Part shown: in pieces, positions 34,691-44,423 of the stretch
Layout: each line of letters starts with the position of its first letter
Position numbering within the stretch: position 1 is the first letter of the stretch
Assembly (NCBI RefSeq): GCF_900103165.1
Contig: NZ_FNKY01000001.1
Location: 2,046,001 to 2,110,000, forward strand
DNA: 64,000 bases
Direction: 5' to 3'
DNA from: Nitrosospira multiformis
GTDB lineage: Bacteria; Pseudomonadota; Gammaproteobacteria; Burkholderiales; Nitrosomonadaceae
Position numbers and translations under genes: made by a program
Notes under the pieces: generated by a model
The model's database searches: none
The model's input: the letters and a program-made list of their open reading frames with translations, nothing else
What the model was told of the DNA's origin: nothing

Positions 34691-36103
34691 ATGAATCATC
34701 CTACCGTCAAGCGATATCTGCCCTGGGTCGTCGCTACCGCGTTATTCATGGAGCAATTGGACTCGACCATTGTCAATACCGCGATTCCGGCCATGGCGGC
34801 CAGTCTGCATGCAACGCCGCTGAGTCTAAAGGCCGTTGTTGCCAGTTATATTCTGAGCCTGGCCGTCTGTATCCCGGTGAGCGGCTGGATGGCCGACCGT
34901 TACGGAACACGGCGGGTATTCAGCATTGCCGTCATCATTTTTACATTATCGTCCATTTTATGCGGGTTGGCTGTCAATGTGCCTATGCTGATAGCGGCGC
35001 GCATTTTGCAAGGAATGGGTGCCGCCATGATGCTGCCCGTGGGAAAACTCGCCATCATACGAACCTTTCCCAAGTCCGAGCTGCTGATGGCAATGAATTT
35101 CGTAATCATACCGGCTCTGATCGGTCCGTTGCTGGGTCCTACGGTGGGTGGTCTTATCGTGCACTGGCTATCGTGGCGGGAAATATTCTTTATTAACGTT
35201 CCTGTTGGCCTGGCGGCGCTTTATCTTATACATCGGCACATGCCGGATTACCGTGGTGACACGCCTCGCCCGCTGGATTTCATCGGTTTGGCTTTGTTTG
35301 GCAGCGGTGCAGCGCTCCTTTCGTGGCTGCTGGAAATATTCGGCGAGCACGAGATCGGCATGACTCCAGCCATTATTCTGTTGCTCATTTCCTTGAGCTT
35401 GCTGGTTGCTTACGGCTGGCATGCCAACCATACGGCTTATCCATTGCTGCGGCTGACTCTATTTCGGGTTCGCACGTTTCGCGTTGCGGTGGTCGGAGGT
35501 TTCGTCACGCGCTTGGGTGTGGGCGGCCTTCCCTTCCTGCTGCCCCTGCTCTATCAGCTAGGCCTGGGCCTGCCCGCTTGGCAGTCGGGCCTTCTGATGA
35601 TGCCTACCGCGGCCGCGGCCATGGGAATGAAACTCCTGTCAGGACCGATATTGAGACGGTATGGGTACCGGCGGGTGCTGATTCTGAACACCGTAATGAT
35701 GGGACTTACGATAAGCTTTTTTTCATTAGTGGATGCGGCCACCCCCATGGCGTTGATCGTGGTCCTGGGATTGGCGCAAGGCTTCTTCAACTCGCTTCAG
35801 TTTTCCAGCATGAATTCCATGGCCTATGCGGATATTGAAACATCGGACTCAAGCATGGCGAGCACCATTTCAAGCTCGCTACAACAAATGTCGTTGAGTT
35901 TTGGGCTTGCTTGCGGGTCGCTAATTACCAGCGGGTACCTGGGTGGATTACCACAAACCGACCATCTGGCCGTGACGAATGCGCTGCATTATGCATTTTT
36001 AACGCTAGGGGGACTCACCATTCTGTCATCCCTTTCATTCTGGACGCTGCATTCTCGAGATGGCGAAAGTGTCAGCAAGGGAAACTTGCAAGACATGCAA
36101 TAA
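34691..36103 (+). CDS. MFS drug transporter, DHA2 family
   Basis: The 470-aa product is a proton-driven efflux permease of the 14-helix DHA2 (EmrB/QacA) family. Motifs are MEQLDSTIVNTAIPAMAASL in helix 1, GWMADRYGTRRVF in the first loop, and the ARILQGMGAAMMLPVG antiporter motif. It has about 14 hydrophobic segments. No membrane-fusion partner gene is adjacent. No SD is visible before the ATG. The substrate is unknown. Confidence 0.9.
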   Translation: MNHPTVKRYLPWVVATALFMEQLDSTIVNTAIPAMAASLHATPLSLKAVVASYILSLAVCIPVSGWMADRYGTRRVFSIAVIIFTLSSILCGLAVNVPMLIAARILQGMGAAMMLPVGKLAIIRTFPKSELLMAMNFVIIPALIGPLLGPTVGGLIVHWLSWREIFFINVPVGLAALYLIHRHMPDYRGDTPRPLDFIGLALFGSGAALLSWLLEIFGEHEIGMTPAIILLLISLSLLVAYGWHANHTAYPLLRLTLFRVRTFRVAVVGGFVTRLGVGGLPFLLPLLYQLGLGLPAWQSGLLMMPTAAAAMGMKLLSGPILRRYGYRRVLILNTVMMGLTISFFSLVDAATPMALIVVLGLAQGFFNSLQFSSMNSMAYADIETSDSSMASTISSSLQQMSLSFGLACGSLITSGYLGGLPQTDHLAVTNALHYAFLTLGGLTILSSLSFWTLHSRDGESVSKGNLQDMQ

Positions 36104-36362
36104 GTTGAACACAATGTGTGTCTGCATGGGATTGGCTGATAATAGAAACACTTCAGGTTTTATCTGGGGCATTCGCAGGAGAGCGAGCGCCTCGTCCGAA
36201 CCCGGCTTTATCCACTCTTTTCCGCTTCATTAACAGAGACAGAGCTCCTGCAAATTCCCCGCCTCGTTCCGTACGCGAATATCTTGCATGTCTTTTTCGC
36301 GCACATCATATTTCAAGGATAATAACGGTGTTGACTCCGCAAACCAGGATCCCATTTTTTGC

Positions 36363-37088
36363 ATGCACCTCTCAATTATCATTCCAGCTTTTAATGAAGA
36401 GCGTCTGATTGAACACTGCCTGCACTCCATTTCTGCATCACTCGCCGAAAATGACAGGCCCGGTTTTACGTCCGAGATCATTGTGGTGGATAACAACTCC
36501 ACCGATAGCACGGCCGAACTGGCGAGGCAGGCGGGTGCCCAGGTCGTTTTTGAGCCAATCAATCAGATTGGCCGGGCACGCAATGCCGGCGCAGCGGTGG
36601 CGGCGGGCGACTGGTTGCTGTTTGTGGATGCCGACAGTATTTTAAGCCCCGGATTGCTTGCCGATATCTTGCGGCTGATTGAAGACGGCAAGAGTGTAGG
36701 TTGTGGCAGCACGGTAAAGATGCACGGGTTGCCGTGGTGGGCACACTGGATGCTGCAACTGTGGACACGCATATCGATGCTGTGTCGCTGGGCGGCAGGC
36801 GCGCTCGTTGTGTGCCGCAGCGACGCGTTTCGTGATGTCGGCGGGTTCAACCAGGAACTCTACGCTGCCGACGAAATAGACTTGAGTCAGCAATTAAAGA
36901 AGTGGGGCCGGCGACGCGGCCTTCAATTCGCCATCCTGACTAGGCATCCGCTGGAAACATCATCGCGCAAGGTACAACTTTACTCCGCGCAAGAGATGGC
37001 CGGTCAAATTCTGCGCGTTATGCTGCATCCACGCCGGTCCCTGCAGGATAGGAAGCAGTTACCGATCTGGTATGATGGCCGGCGTTAA
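36363..37088 (+). CDS. Family 2 glycosyltransferase
   Basis: The 241-aa product has a GT-A fold: MHLSIIIPAFNEERLIEHCL at the N terminus, the IIVVDNNSTDSTAELA nucleotide-binding segment and GRARNAGAAVAAGDWLLFVDADS with the DxD motif. A later part has ALVVCRSDAFRDVGGF with an acidic DEIDLSQQL catalytic-like segment. GT2 enzymes add sugars to lipids, glycans or proteins. The start at 36363 is chosen because it opens the domain; the frame continues upstream to 36288. No glycan cluster adjoins it. Confidence 0.9.
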   Translation: MHLSIIIPAFNEERLIEHCLHSISASLAENDRPGFTSEIIVVDNNSTDSTAELARQAGAQVVFEPINQIGRARNAGAAVAAGDWLLFVDADSILSPGLLADILRLIEDGKSVGCGSTVKMHGLPWWAHWMLQLWTRISMLCRWAAGALVVCRSDAFRDVGGFNQELYAADEIDLSQQLKKWGRRRGLQFAILTRHPLETSSRKVQLYSAQEMAGQILRVMLHPRRSLQDRKQLPIWYDGRR

Positions 37089-37266
37089 GCCGATACGTTA
37101 TTGTCGTTTGATACTTTTTTCTATCGCGGTAACAAACCCAGACGTCGTTCGTCACCAGGATCAGTCGCTCCTGTAGGAGCCGGATCTGCTCCTCACCATC
37201 ATGTTCCTCAAGTTTCATATCCCCAAGTCGTAATAGACACATAACCCCTTACTTGGAGGATATGTC

Positions 37267-38835
37267 ATGTTATACCTGTTTTTAAATCACAGCTCCTGGA
37301 TGATAGCCGGGTCCGTACTGATCGCAAGTTTTGCCGCCCATAGTGCGGATAGCACGCTGCTGGTCTTGGCGTTGCCTGTCTTCATACTCGTGATACGCAT
37401 GCACCTTTCAAAGTCATTGAAGGCTGCCAACGCGCGACTGGAATCCGCCAATGAAGAGTTGCAGAAGCGCGCCCTCCTCGATCCGCTTACGGGATTGCCC
37501 AATCGCGTGTTGTTCGAAGATCAGTTAATGCGCGCGGTCTCGGTCTGCGATTGCGGGGAGGAACATATCGCCGGGCAAAACCCGAAAAAGCTTGCGGTAT
37601 TGTTCGTTGATCTTGATGGCTTCAAACCTGTCAATGACTCCTTCGGCCACGCTGCCGGTGACCTGGTGCTTAAGGAAGCGGCTTCGCGGCTCCGCGGCAT
37701 CGCACGCAACAGTGACACAGTGGCGCGTCTGGGCGGCGATGAATTCGTACTCCTGATGGAAGACGTCCGCAATGTGGCTGACTGTACCCAGTTTGCAAAC
37801 CGGTTGGTGAAGGCGCTGGCACAGCCGTTTGACATTAATGGTCAGCAGGTTGAGATATCCGGTTCGGTGGGCGTTGTGGTCTATCCTGATCAAGGTCGCC
37901 GCGATAAGCTGGTGGCATATGCCGACGCCGCGATGTATGCCGCCAAGCGTTCCGGTGGGAGTGGTTATGCATTATTCGAGCCTCAAATGGAAGACAATGC
38001 GGTGGATCAGCTGAACTTGCAGAAAGACCTTCGTCATGCCGTAGAGCTTGGACAGCTGGAACTTTACTATCAGCCCAAGGTGGATGGACGTAGTAGCGAG
38101 ATTAAGGGTATGGAGGCACTGCTGCGCTGGAATCATCCGGAGAGAGGCATTATCAGTCCGGAAGTGTTCATCCCGATCGCTGAACGCTTTGGCTTGATTA
38201 ACGGGTTGGGCAACTGGGTCATCAATGAGGTTTGCCGCCAGATGCAGGCCTGGTTAGATGAGGGAGTGCGGGTGAATGTAGCCATCAATCTATCGGGACA
38301 CCAGTTGCACCAGGAGGATCTTATCAGCAGCATCAGCCAGGCGTTGAAGCGTCATCAGGTGGATGCGTCGCAATTGATGTGCGAACTCACCGAATCGGTC
38401 GCAATGAAAGATATCGCAGCAACACAACGTTTTTTCAAGGGGCTGGCGGACATCGGCGTGCGCCTATCGATTGACGACTTTGGTACTGGCTATTCCAGCC
38501 TGAGCTACCTGCGCCAGCTAACAGCGAAGCAGTTGAAGATTGATCGCAGTTTCATCAATGATATCGAGTCGAGCAGCGATGCGCGTGCGATAGTTAAGGC
38601 GGTGATCAATCTGGCACATGTGCTGAACCTGAGCGTCGTCGCGGAAGGCGTTGAGACAGAGGCGCAACGGAAGATTCTTCAAGACTTCGGCTGCGATGAA
38701 CTGCAAGGCTTCTTTTTCTCCAAGCCCATGCGTGAAGACAAAATGATCGCCTGGATAAGCAGGCAGAAGCTGACGAGTGCGACCGATCGTTCGCCTTTGA
38801 CCATGCCCCGGCTGCTGGTATTGAGCCAAGGCTAG
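37267..38835 (+). CDS. GGDEF-EAL cyclic-di-GMP protein with short membrane anchor
   Basis: The 522-aa product has two N-terminal hydrophobic segments (about residues 11-45), a short coiled linker, a GGDEF domain (ARLGGDEF intact) and an EAL domain. The EAL domain has MEALLRWNHPERG, IDDFGTGYSSLSYLRQ and AEGVETEAQ, all expected for phosphodiesterase activity. So both synthesis and hydrolysis of c-di-GMP are possible, with phosphodiesterase usually dominant. GGAGG lies 7 bases before the ATG. It is the second such protein in this window and is not in an operon. Confidence 0.92.
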   Translation: MLYLFLNHSSWMIAGSVLIASFAAHSADSTLLVLALPVFILVIRMHLSKSLKAANARLESANEELQKRALLDPLTGLPNRVLFEDQLMRAVSVCDCGEEHIAGQNPKKLAVLFVDLDGFKPVNDSFGHAAGDLVLKEAASRLRGIARNSDTVARLGGDEFVLLMEDVRNVADCTQFANRLVKALAQPFDINGQQVEISGSVGVVVYPDQGRRDKLVAYADAAMYAAKRSGGSGYALFEPQMEDNAVDQLNLQKDLRHAVELGQLELYYQPKVDGRSSEIKGMEALLRWNHPERGIISPEVFIPIAERFGLINGLGNWVINEVCRQMQAWLDEGVRVNVAINLSGHQLHQEDLISSISQALKRHQVDASQLMCELTESVAMKDIAATQRFFKGLADIGVRLSIDDFGTGYSSLSYLRQLTAKQLKIDRSFINDIESSSDARAIVKAVINLAHVLNLSVVAEGVETEAQRKILQDFGCDELQGFFFSKPMREDKMIAWISRQKLTSATDRSPLTMPRLLVLSQG

Positions 38836-38979
38836 CCTGACGTAGCTTAACACCATGTGCCGGTTCAATTTTCTGACTGATCCTTCTGGACAGCCCTTGT
38901 AGGATTGAGCCGGTAAAAATACTGCCCTACCGGGAATATATCAGTCCAAACATCTTCAACTTTTCGATCCCCAAATCCC

Positions 38980-41409
38980 TCAATCCCCTAAAGCGGCACA
39001 AGCCAAACCATAGAGCAGCACTGCCAAGAGAATTACTACGGCAAAACCCAGGTGAATAGCCAGCAAGGTGGCGAGGACGGCCCCTATCACCGAGGCAAAA
39101 CCATTGATTGCCCATGCCCAGGGAATGGCGTCTTGCGCTGTGTGCGCGAGCCGCATCATACCCGTGGGAAAAGGGATTCCCATGCATACCGCGATGGGCG
39201 CGATCAGCGCTATGGAAATAACTATTTTTACCGCATCGGGCAAATGGATGAGCGCCTGAAACACGTCTGGCAAGGCGGCAAGGTAGAGTGCCGCCAGGGC
39301 GCCTATTATCATTACCGCCAAGGTAACATTGCGGCTGCCGGCCACCCTGCTCTGCCACCGCTGGGCAAGCCAGCTCCCCACGGCGGCGAACACCAGAAAT
39401 GCGCATAACACGACCGCTACGGCATACAGGGGGTGAGCCAGAAATAGCACAAATTTCTGGATGAATGCGATTTCCATGAACATGAAGGCCAGGCCGATGG
39501 CGAGAAAATACAGTACCACCCGCGCAGTGGGTAATGTGTGGCGGCAACGCGACACCGCAAGCGGCACCAGGATAAGAAGGATACTTGCCAAGAACGATTG
39601 TCCCAGCGTTGCCACCAGCAGCGGATAGCTCCAGTCGAGCAGCGCCATACCGCCCTGCTCGCGCAAGGCAAATAATTCCGCGGCGGCGTTCCATTTGAAC
39701 AAGCGGAAAAAATAAGGCCGATCGTCTGTTGCCGGCTCGATATAGAACTTGTACCGGTCGAGGAATGCTTGCCGTTCCGTACCCAGCAGCGCAACCGCCC
39801 CCTCGAAGAAATAGGGCTGCGCCAGCAAGTTGTAACGGTTCGCCTCGTCAGCGCGCATCCCGGGGTAGTAAGCCAGATCAAAGGAACGTGCGCGGCTGAA
39901 TTCCTTGATCGCTGCGATTTCGTTCGATGTGAAATCGCTGTTCTTCACCAGCAGCGTGACGGTTTTCCAGCCCCGTATCATTGCCAGCCGCGCGGCGGGG
40001 TTGGATACACCGGCCCGCTCCAACGCGGCTACGGCTGTGGCAAACAGTTTCAGTGAATCGCGCGGCGGCAGGTTGAGCCAGCGGGTGACAGCCAGCATGC
40101 CACCCGGGGTCAGGCGGTTCAGGTAGGTTTGCAATGCCTCAACCGTATAGAGATAGCTTTCGCTGAGGCCGTATAGTCCGGCGGAGGCGACGCCAAATGA
40201 ATCCAGCAGCGCCACCTGGATCAGATCATAGCGGTCATGGCTGATATTGACGAAGCCACGCGCCTCGCCTTCATGCACCTGTACACCAGGACGGGTGTAG
40301 AGGTCCCCGGCAAAATCATGAAAGCGGTGCTGAAGCAGATCGATGACATTGTGGTCAAGTTCCACGGCATCGATCTTGCTGGCGCCGTAATACAATGCCT
40401 GCAATACATCACTGCCTGCCCCTGCCCCCAGGACCAGCACGTGCGGCTTACCACGTGGCTGCTCCAGCACGTGATAAGGCAACGCCGAGGTAAGCTGGTC
40501 AAGATAGGCCAGCGGCGCGAGATTGCCGTCAAATCGCGTGATGACCGCCGGACCGTTTCCGTCCACGAACACCGCCAGTTGCGGTGGTGGTTCATCTGTG
40601 GCGTTGAAGCTCATTCCCGGCGCATGACGGAACGGAATTCGACTGCTTTCCACCACCGTAACCTGCCCTAGTGGACTGGAACTTTCCTCGATTACCCGCA
40701 TTCCGGTAATGTTCAAGGTCTGGCTCAAATCCTTGTAAAGGGAGGGTTGCATCAGCAGCCAGTTGCCGGGTAGCGCCATAGGCGCCAGTATAGCCAGCCC
40801 AAAAAATACCTTCGCCATCCATTTCGGCCGCATTTCCAGCTCGATGACGGCAATGGCGGCGGCCAGCAAAGCTAGCGTCGTGAGAATGATCAGCACCTTG
40901 TGGGGTGGCACGATATAGAGCAGGCCGATAACGCCCAGGCTGCCCGCCCCCGCACCAAAAATGTCGAATGCATAGATGCGCCCCGCGTTGTCGCCGAAGT
41001 ACCATAAAACCAGACCTATGCACAGTCCGCCGAAAAAGAAGGGCAACATCATCAGCAGATAAATGACGAGTAGTTTGGCGGGCTGGGTACTATCCCATAG
41101 CAGTTCGAGTGGATTGAAGGGAACTTGTTGCGCGAGCAGGAACGCCAGGGGCATCATAAAAGCCATCCCGGCGGCGGCGATGAGATACACCGCACCGACG
41201 TGGGGCGCAATTTTTTCCTTGAGTAAGGTTAGCGCTGTACCACTTGCCCCAAAGCCCAGCATCGCCGCGCTGATGATCATATAGGCGAAGTGATGCCATA
41301 GCACGATACTGAATAAGCGTGTCAGCAGTACCTCATACGCCAGCAGGCAACCGGAGAGCAGCCCAATGGCGAAAAACGGCGGCCTCGTCACGAACATGAG
41401 TGTCGGCAT
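38980..41409 (-). CDS. Membrane-embedded spermidine synthase-like protein
   Basis: The 809-aa product has an N-terminal bundle of about six membrane helices, a soluble SAM-dependent domain at about residues 230-560 and a C-terminal bundle of about seven helices. The soluble part shows VLVLGAGAGSDVLQALYYGA, a classic SAM-binding glycine loop, then VELDHNVIDLLQHRF and YDLIQVALLDSFG. It also has TGGMLAV-like (RLTPGGMLAVTRW) and ATDDRPYFF, seen in spermidine synthase-like membrane proteins. The polyamine activity is not certain. A signal-peptide isoaspartyl methyltransferase gene follows upstream in the same direction after 31 bases. Confidence 0.8.
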   Translation of the reverse strand: MPTLMFVTRPPFFAIGLLSGCLLAYEVLLTRLFSIVLWHHFAYMIISAAMLGFGASGTALTLLKEKIAPHVGAVYLIAAAGMAFMMPLAFLLAQQVPFNPLELLWDSTQPAKLLVIYLLMMLPFFFGGLCIGLVLWYFGDNAGRIYAFDIFGAGAGSLGVIGLLYIVPPHKVLIILTTLALLAAAIAVIELEMRPKWMAKVFFGLAILAPMALPGNWLLMQPSLYKDLSQTLNITGMRVIEESSSPLGQVTVVESSRIPFRHAPGMSFNATDEPPPQLAVFVDGNGPAVITRFDGNLAPLAYLDQLTSALPYHVLEQPRGKPHVLVLGAGAGSDVLQALYYGASKIDAVELDHNVIDLLQHRFHDFAGDLYTRPGVQVHEGEARGFVNISHDRYDLIQVALLDSFGVASAGLYGLSESYLYTVEALQTYLNRLTPGGMLAVTRWLNLPPRDSLKLFATAVAALERAGVSNPAARLAMIRGWKTVTLLVKNSDFTSNEIAAIKEFSRARSFDLAYYPGMRADEANRYNLLAQPYFFEGAVALLGTERQAFLDRYKFYIEPATDDRPYFFRLFKWNAAAELFALREQGGMALLDWSYPLLVATLGQSFLASILLILVPLAVSRCRHTLPTARVVLYFLAIGLAFMFMEIAFIQKFVLFLAHPLYAVAVVLCAFLVFAAVGSWLAQRWQSRVAGSRNVTLAVMIIGALAALYLAALPDVFQALIHLPDAVKIVISIALIAPIAVCMGIPFPTGMMRLAHTAQDAIPWAWAINGFASVIGAVLATLLAIHLGFAVVILLAVLLYGLACAALGD

Positions 41410-41440
41410 AACCCCGGGCTACCAAGGTTCCTGATACCGC

Positions 41441-42151
41441 CTAATGGCCGCCAGTGAGCGGAACGAACGCCACCGGCGTAATTTGACGGCTGGTGATCGA
41501 ACCATCCATATGTTTCTCCACCAGCATTAAATACTGGGTCATGAATTGCGCACCGAGCGGAATCACCATACGGCCACCTGGTTTGAGTTGTTTGATCAGA
41601 GGTGGCGGGACATGGCTCGAGGCGGCGGTCACCATGATGGCATCGAACGGAGCCGCTTCCGGCCAGCCATAGTAGCCGTCGCTCAGCCTTACTTTTACAT
41701 TGCCGTAGCCAAGAGATTTCAACCGCTCGGCCGCTTCTTTTTCCAGTGGCTCAATAATTTCGATGCTGTACACCGATTCGGTTATTTCCGCCAGAACAGC
41801 GGCCTGATAGCCTGAACCGGTACCGATTTCAAGCACCCTGTCGCCAGCCTTGACCTTTATCAGGCTGGTCATCAGTGCCACGATGACTGGCTGCGAAATC
41901 GTCTGGCCATGGCCGATGGGAAGCGGGCGATTGAGATAGGCAAACGCAGTCAGCCAGTTTGGCACGAAGCGATGCCGGGGTACCTTTTCCATCGCCGCCA
42001 TGACGCCGGGGCTGAGCGTGAAACCATCGTTGGCGGCTATATCAGCCAATACTTCTTCCATCATTTTATGGCGTTTTGCGTCGAACTCCTCGCCATGCGA
42101 TGGAAAGGCGCAACAGAGATAAAGGAATGTGCCCAGGATGAAGTGCTTCAT
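41441..42151 (-). CDS. Protein-L-isoaspartate O-methyltransferase with signal peptide
   Basis: The 236-aa product has the PCMT fold: HRFVPNWL, GHGQTISQPVIVALMT, and the SAM loop VLEIGTGSGYQAAVLAE. The C-terminal LKPGGRMVIPLG is also typical. PCMT methylates damaged isoaspartyl residues for repair. Here the first 20 residues (MKHFILGTFLYLCCAFPSHG) look like a Sec signal peptide, which is unusual since SAM is cytoplasmic. The hydrophobic stretch may instead be a membrane anchor. It likely shares an operon with the downstream spermidine synthase-like gene. Confidence 0.86.
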   Translation of the reverse strand: MKHFILGTFLYLCCAFPSHGEEFDAKRHKMMEEVLADIAANDGFTLSPGVMAAMEKVPRHRFVPNWLTAFAYLNRPLPIGHGQTISQPVIVALMTSLIKVKAGDRVLEIGTGSGYQAAVLAEITESVYSIEIIEPLEKEAAERLKSLGYGNVKVRLSDGYYGWPEAAPFDAIMVTAASSHVPPPLIKQLKPGGRMVIPLGAQFMTQYLMLVEKHMDGSITSRQITPVAFVPLTGGH

Positions 42152-42204
42152 GTTTTCATTAAAGCAAATTCCTGGCGTGATGCCAGGAATCTCTGAATAA
42201 TTCC

Positions 42205-42254
42205 ATATCCGGCAGCTGATCGCTCATTTTCTTGCTGGATGTATGATTCACGAA
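42205..42254 (+). repeat. Half copy of the CCGGTAGTTGAC repeat
   Basis: ATATCCGGCAGCTGATCGCTC followed by TATGATTCACGA keeps the order seen at the left end of the element at 4711. Only about 50 bases are recognisable. It lies in the intergenic space before the SnoaL-like gene. Confidence 0.4.
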
Positions 42255-42316
42255 AACTTTTATGATCCCATTTGTTTATGACCGATACCGATTTACAGGC
42301 CAACGAGGAGAACTAA

Positions 42317-42736
42317 ATGACGATAGCTTCCAATCTCTTACATCAGCATATTCAGACATTTGTCGGGAACAACACGCAATGGCAGACACTGATCGCCGAT
42401 GATCTCTTGTGGGAGCTACCTTATGCACCCTCCCTTGGCCATCCAGCACGGCTGACGGGACGACAGGAGGTGATGAATCATGTAACGTGGTTCCTGGAGG
42501 CAGTAGAGAATTTCCGTTTCTTCGACGCCAAGGTCTACGCCTCAACCGATCCAGAAGTGGCGATTGCCGAATTTAGTGCAGAAGGACTCATCAAGTCGAC
42601 AGGACGTGTCTATATCCAGAATTACGTGCTATTTTTGCGGGCTTCAGAAGGAAAAATCATATTCCTGCGCGAATATTTCGATCCCGTGCAGGCAGCCAAG
42701 GCTCTGGATACGCCGATTCTCGGTATCGAATCCTGA
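42317..42736 (+). CDS. SnoaL-like/NTF2-fold protein
   Basis: The 139-aa product has the cone-shaped NTF2/SnoaL pattern: an N-terminal helix, a charged strand (LIADDLLWELPYAPSLGHPARLTG), then a beta-rich part with YIQNYVLFLRASEGKIIFLREYFDP. That last segment is typical of SnoaL-like proteins, which include ketosteroid isomerases and polyketide cyclases. AGGAG precedes the ATG. The substrate is unknown. Confidence 0.78.
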   Translation: MTIASNLLHQHIQTFVGNNTQWQTLIADDLLWELPYAPSLGHPARLTGRQEVMNHVTWFLEAVENFRFFDAKVYASTDPEVAIAEFSAEGLIKSTGRVYIQNYVLFLRASEGKIIFLREYFDPVQAAKALDTPILGIES

Positions 42737-42897
42737 GAACAATGGGTGCATCCAGGCGCGATGAATCGTCAAAAAGTATCTTCACGGTGATATGTCGATG
42801 CCGGAAGCGTGGCTGATCTTCACAAAAGCCACGGCCGGTTGCTGCCAGGGCTTTTGATTTCGATATTATGGATGCGACGCAAAGGCAGTTTTTGTAT

Positions 42898-43320
42898 TTA
42901 CCCGATCGGAATTACCCGACCGGAATTGCGGTATGAATCGATGCTGAATGCGCCGGCTCCGAAAGCCATCACTTGAATCAAACCCCCCGTCATGGCGATA
43001 TTCTTCATCAGGTGAATGAACTGATTCTGATCGCCAATGACGTTATGAAACACTACACCCGTGACCACGGAGAAGATCGCCAAAACCAATGTGGTAATAC
43101 GTGTCTTATAGCCCAATGCAAGCAGAAGACCGCCGATAATTTCTACGGCTACGGCGATCGCCAGTCCCAATGCTGGAAAAGGTAAACCGACCGACGCGAT
43201 GTAGCCAATAGTCATTTGCGGAGCTGCGGCTTTGGCGAAGCCGCTGACCAGGAAAATTGCTGCCATCATCAAGCGGCCGATCATCGGAAGAGCGGGAAAT
43301 GTTTTTTCAACGTTGTTCAT
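42898..43320 (-). CDS. DoxX-family membrane protein
   Basis: The 140-aa product has four hydrophobic segments and the DoxX opening IGRLMMAAIFLVSGFAK, followed by the central GLAIAVAVEIIGGLLLALG. DoxX-like proteins are small inner-membrane proteins, often linked to thiosulfate or redox stress, but the function is loosely defined. It is encoded beside pirin on the same strand, with 32 bases between, a pairing common in proteobacteria. Confidence 0.85.
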   Translation of the reverse strand: MNNVEKTFPALPMIGRLMMAAIFLVSGFAKAAAPQMTIGYIASVGLPFPALGLAIAVAVEIIGGLLLALGYKTRITTLVLAIFSVVTGVVFHNVIGDQNQFIHLMKNIAMTGGLIQVMAFGAGAFSIDSYRNSGRVIPIG

Positions 43321-43352
43321 GGTGACTCCTTGAAAGTTGATTAAAAAGCTGG

Positions 43353-44258
43353 TTATGGCGTGTAATGGTTAAATCGGATTATCCAGAGGCTGGGAGCGGC
43401 GTTTTCGATTGAATATGTTATTTGTTGACCAATCCGTTTGATCTCGGCTTCGCCACGTTCGAGCGCTTTACTGCTGGTGTGTACCGAGTAGTAACCCAGG
43501 ACTAATTCGTGAGGATGTTTGATTGACGAGCCAAGGACAAATTCGGTGTCCCCATCCGCGGTGAAATCGATAGCCAGGTTGGATTCGTCAAATACCGCGA
43601 TCTCGTTTTGCAGTGTGCCGGTAGCAGTGCATAATTTCCCCCGGTTTGTGGCAATCCAGGCGACGGTATGATCGGTCGGCGGCTGATAGCGCCAGTGTTC
43701 GCCGTCTTTCAAGCGCACGTGTAGATAATTCATCGGGGTGCGGGTCCTGATCAAACTTTTCGCCTGGCCATACTGACCGAGAATGACTCGTGCCGGGCCA
43801 CTCGATGGCACTTGTTCCGGAGGAAGATACCGGCTATATGCAGTGCCGTTTTCGTCTTCCGGAGGCAATGCCACCCATAGTTGATAACCCTGGACACGCT
43901 CGTTCTCAGCTGCGCCGCCGTCGTGCCACACACCACCGCCGGCGTTCATCCATTCGATGCCACCTGCAGGCAGCGTTCCATGCATGCCGGTGGTATCGGC
44001 ATAGTCAAGCTTTCCGGACAGGATCACTGCCAAGGTTGCGATGCCGGAATGCGGATGCATGTTCATCCGGGCTCCGCTCGATACCATGTCAAAGTAATCC
44101 AGGAAAACAAAAGGCTTGATCGAATTGCCCAGATCGGATGGACTGACGAGACGGGTAATGCCGCCTTGGTTCCGGCCCTGGGTGCGATAATGGACTCGCC
44201 GTTGAAAAATTTTATTTTGGTCTGAAAAGACGGCAATATCTTTAACGATGTCATTCAT
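43353..44258 (-). CDS. Pirin-family protein
   Basis: The 301-aa product is a bicupin pirin: FVFLDYFDMVSSGARMNMHPHSGIATLAV holds the metal-binding HPHSGIAT motif, with a later ALPAGGIEWMNAGGGVWHDG. Bacterial pirins bind iron and include quercetinase-like enzymes and metabolic regulators. It lies upstream of doxX on the same strand and is divergent from a LysR regulator, which likely controls the pair. Confidence 0.9.
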   Translation of the reverse strand: MNDIVKDIAVFSDQNKIFQRRVHYRTQGRNQGGITRLVSPSDLGNSIKPFVFLDYFDMVSSGARMNMHPHSGIATLAVILSGKLDYADTTGMHGTLPAGGIEWMNAGGGVWHDGGAAENERVQGYQLWVALPPEDENGTAYSRYLPPEQVPSSGPARVILGQYGQAKSLIRTRTPMNYLHVRLKDGEHWRYQPPTDHTVAWIATNRGKLCTATGTLQNEIAVFDESNLAIDFTADGDTEFVLGSSIKHPHELVLGYYSVHTSSKALERGEAEIKRIGQQITYSIENAAPSLWIIRFNHYTP

Positions 44259-44423
44259 TTTTTCTCTCCGGTTAATTTACGTTTGTTCAAGACCCATGTC
44301 TTAGGTAACTTGGGTCGTTTGAGCATGGTTTTGCATTGCTGAAACGATGAGTGAATGATAGATACTGGATTAATATCTGGGAAGTCTATATATTTAGATA
44401 TAAAGTATCGTCAGGAGAGATAG

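Noticed and set aside
37018-37242. 74-aa minus-strand frame before the GGDEF-EAL gene
   Set aside because: No SD or family support; it overlaps the end of the glycosyltransferase gene.
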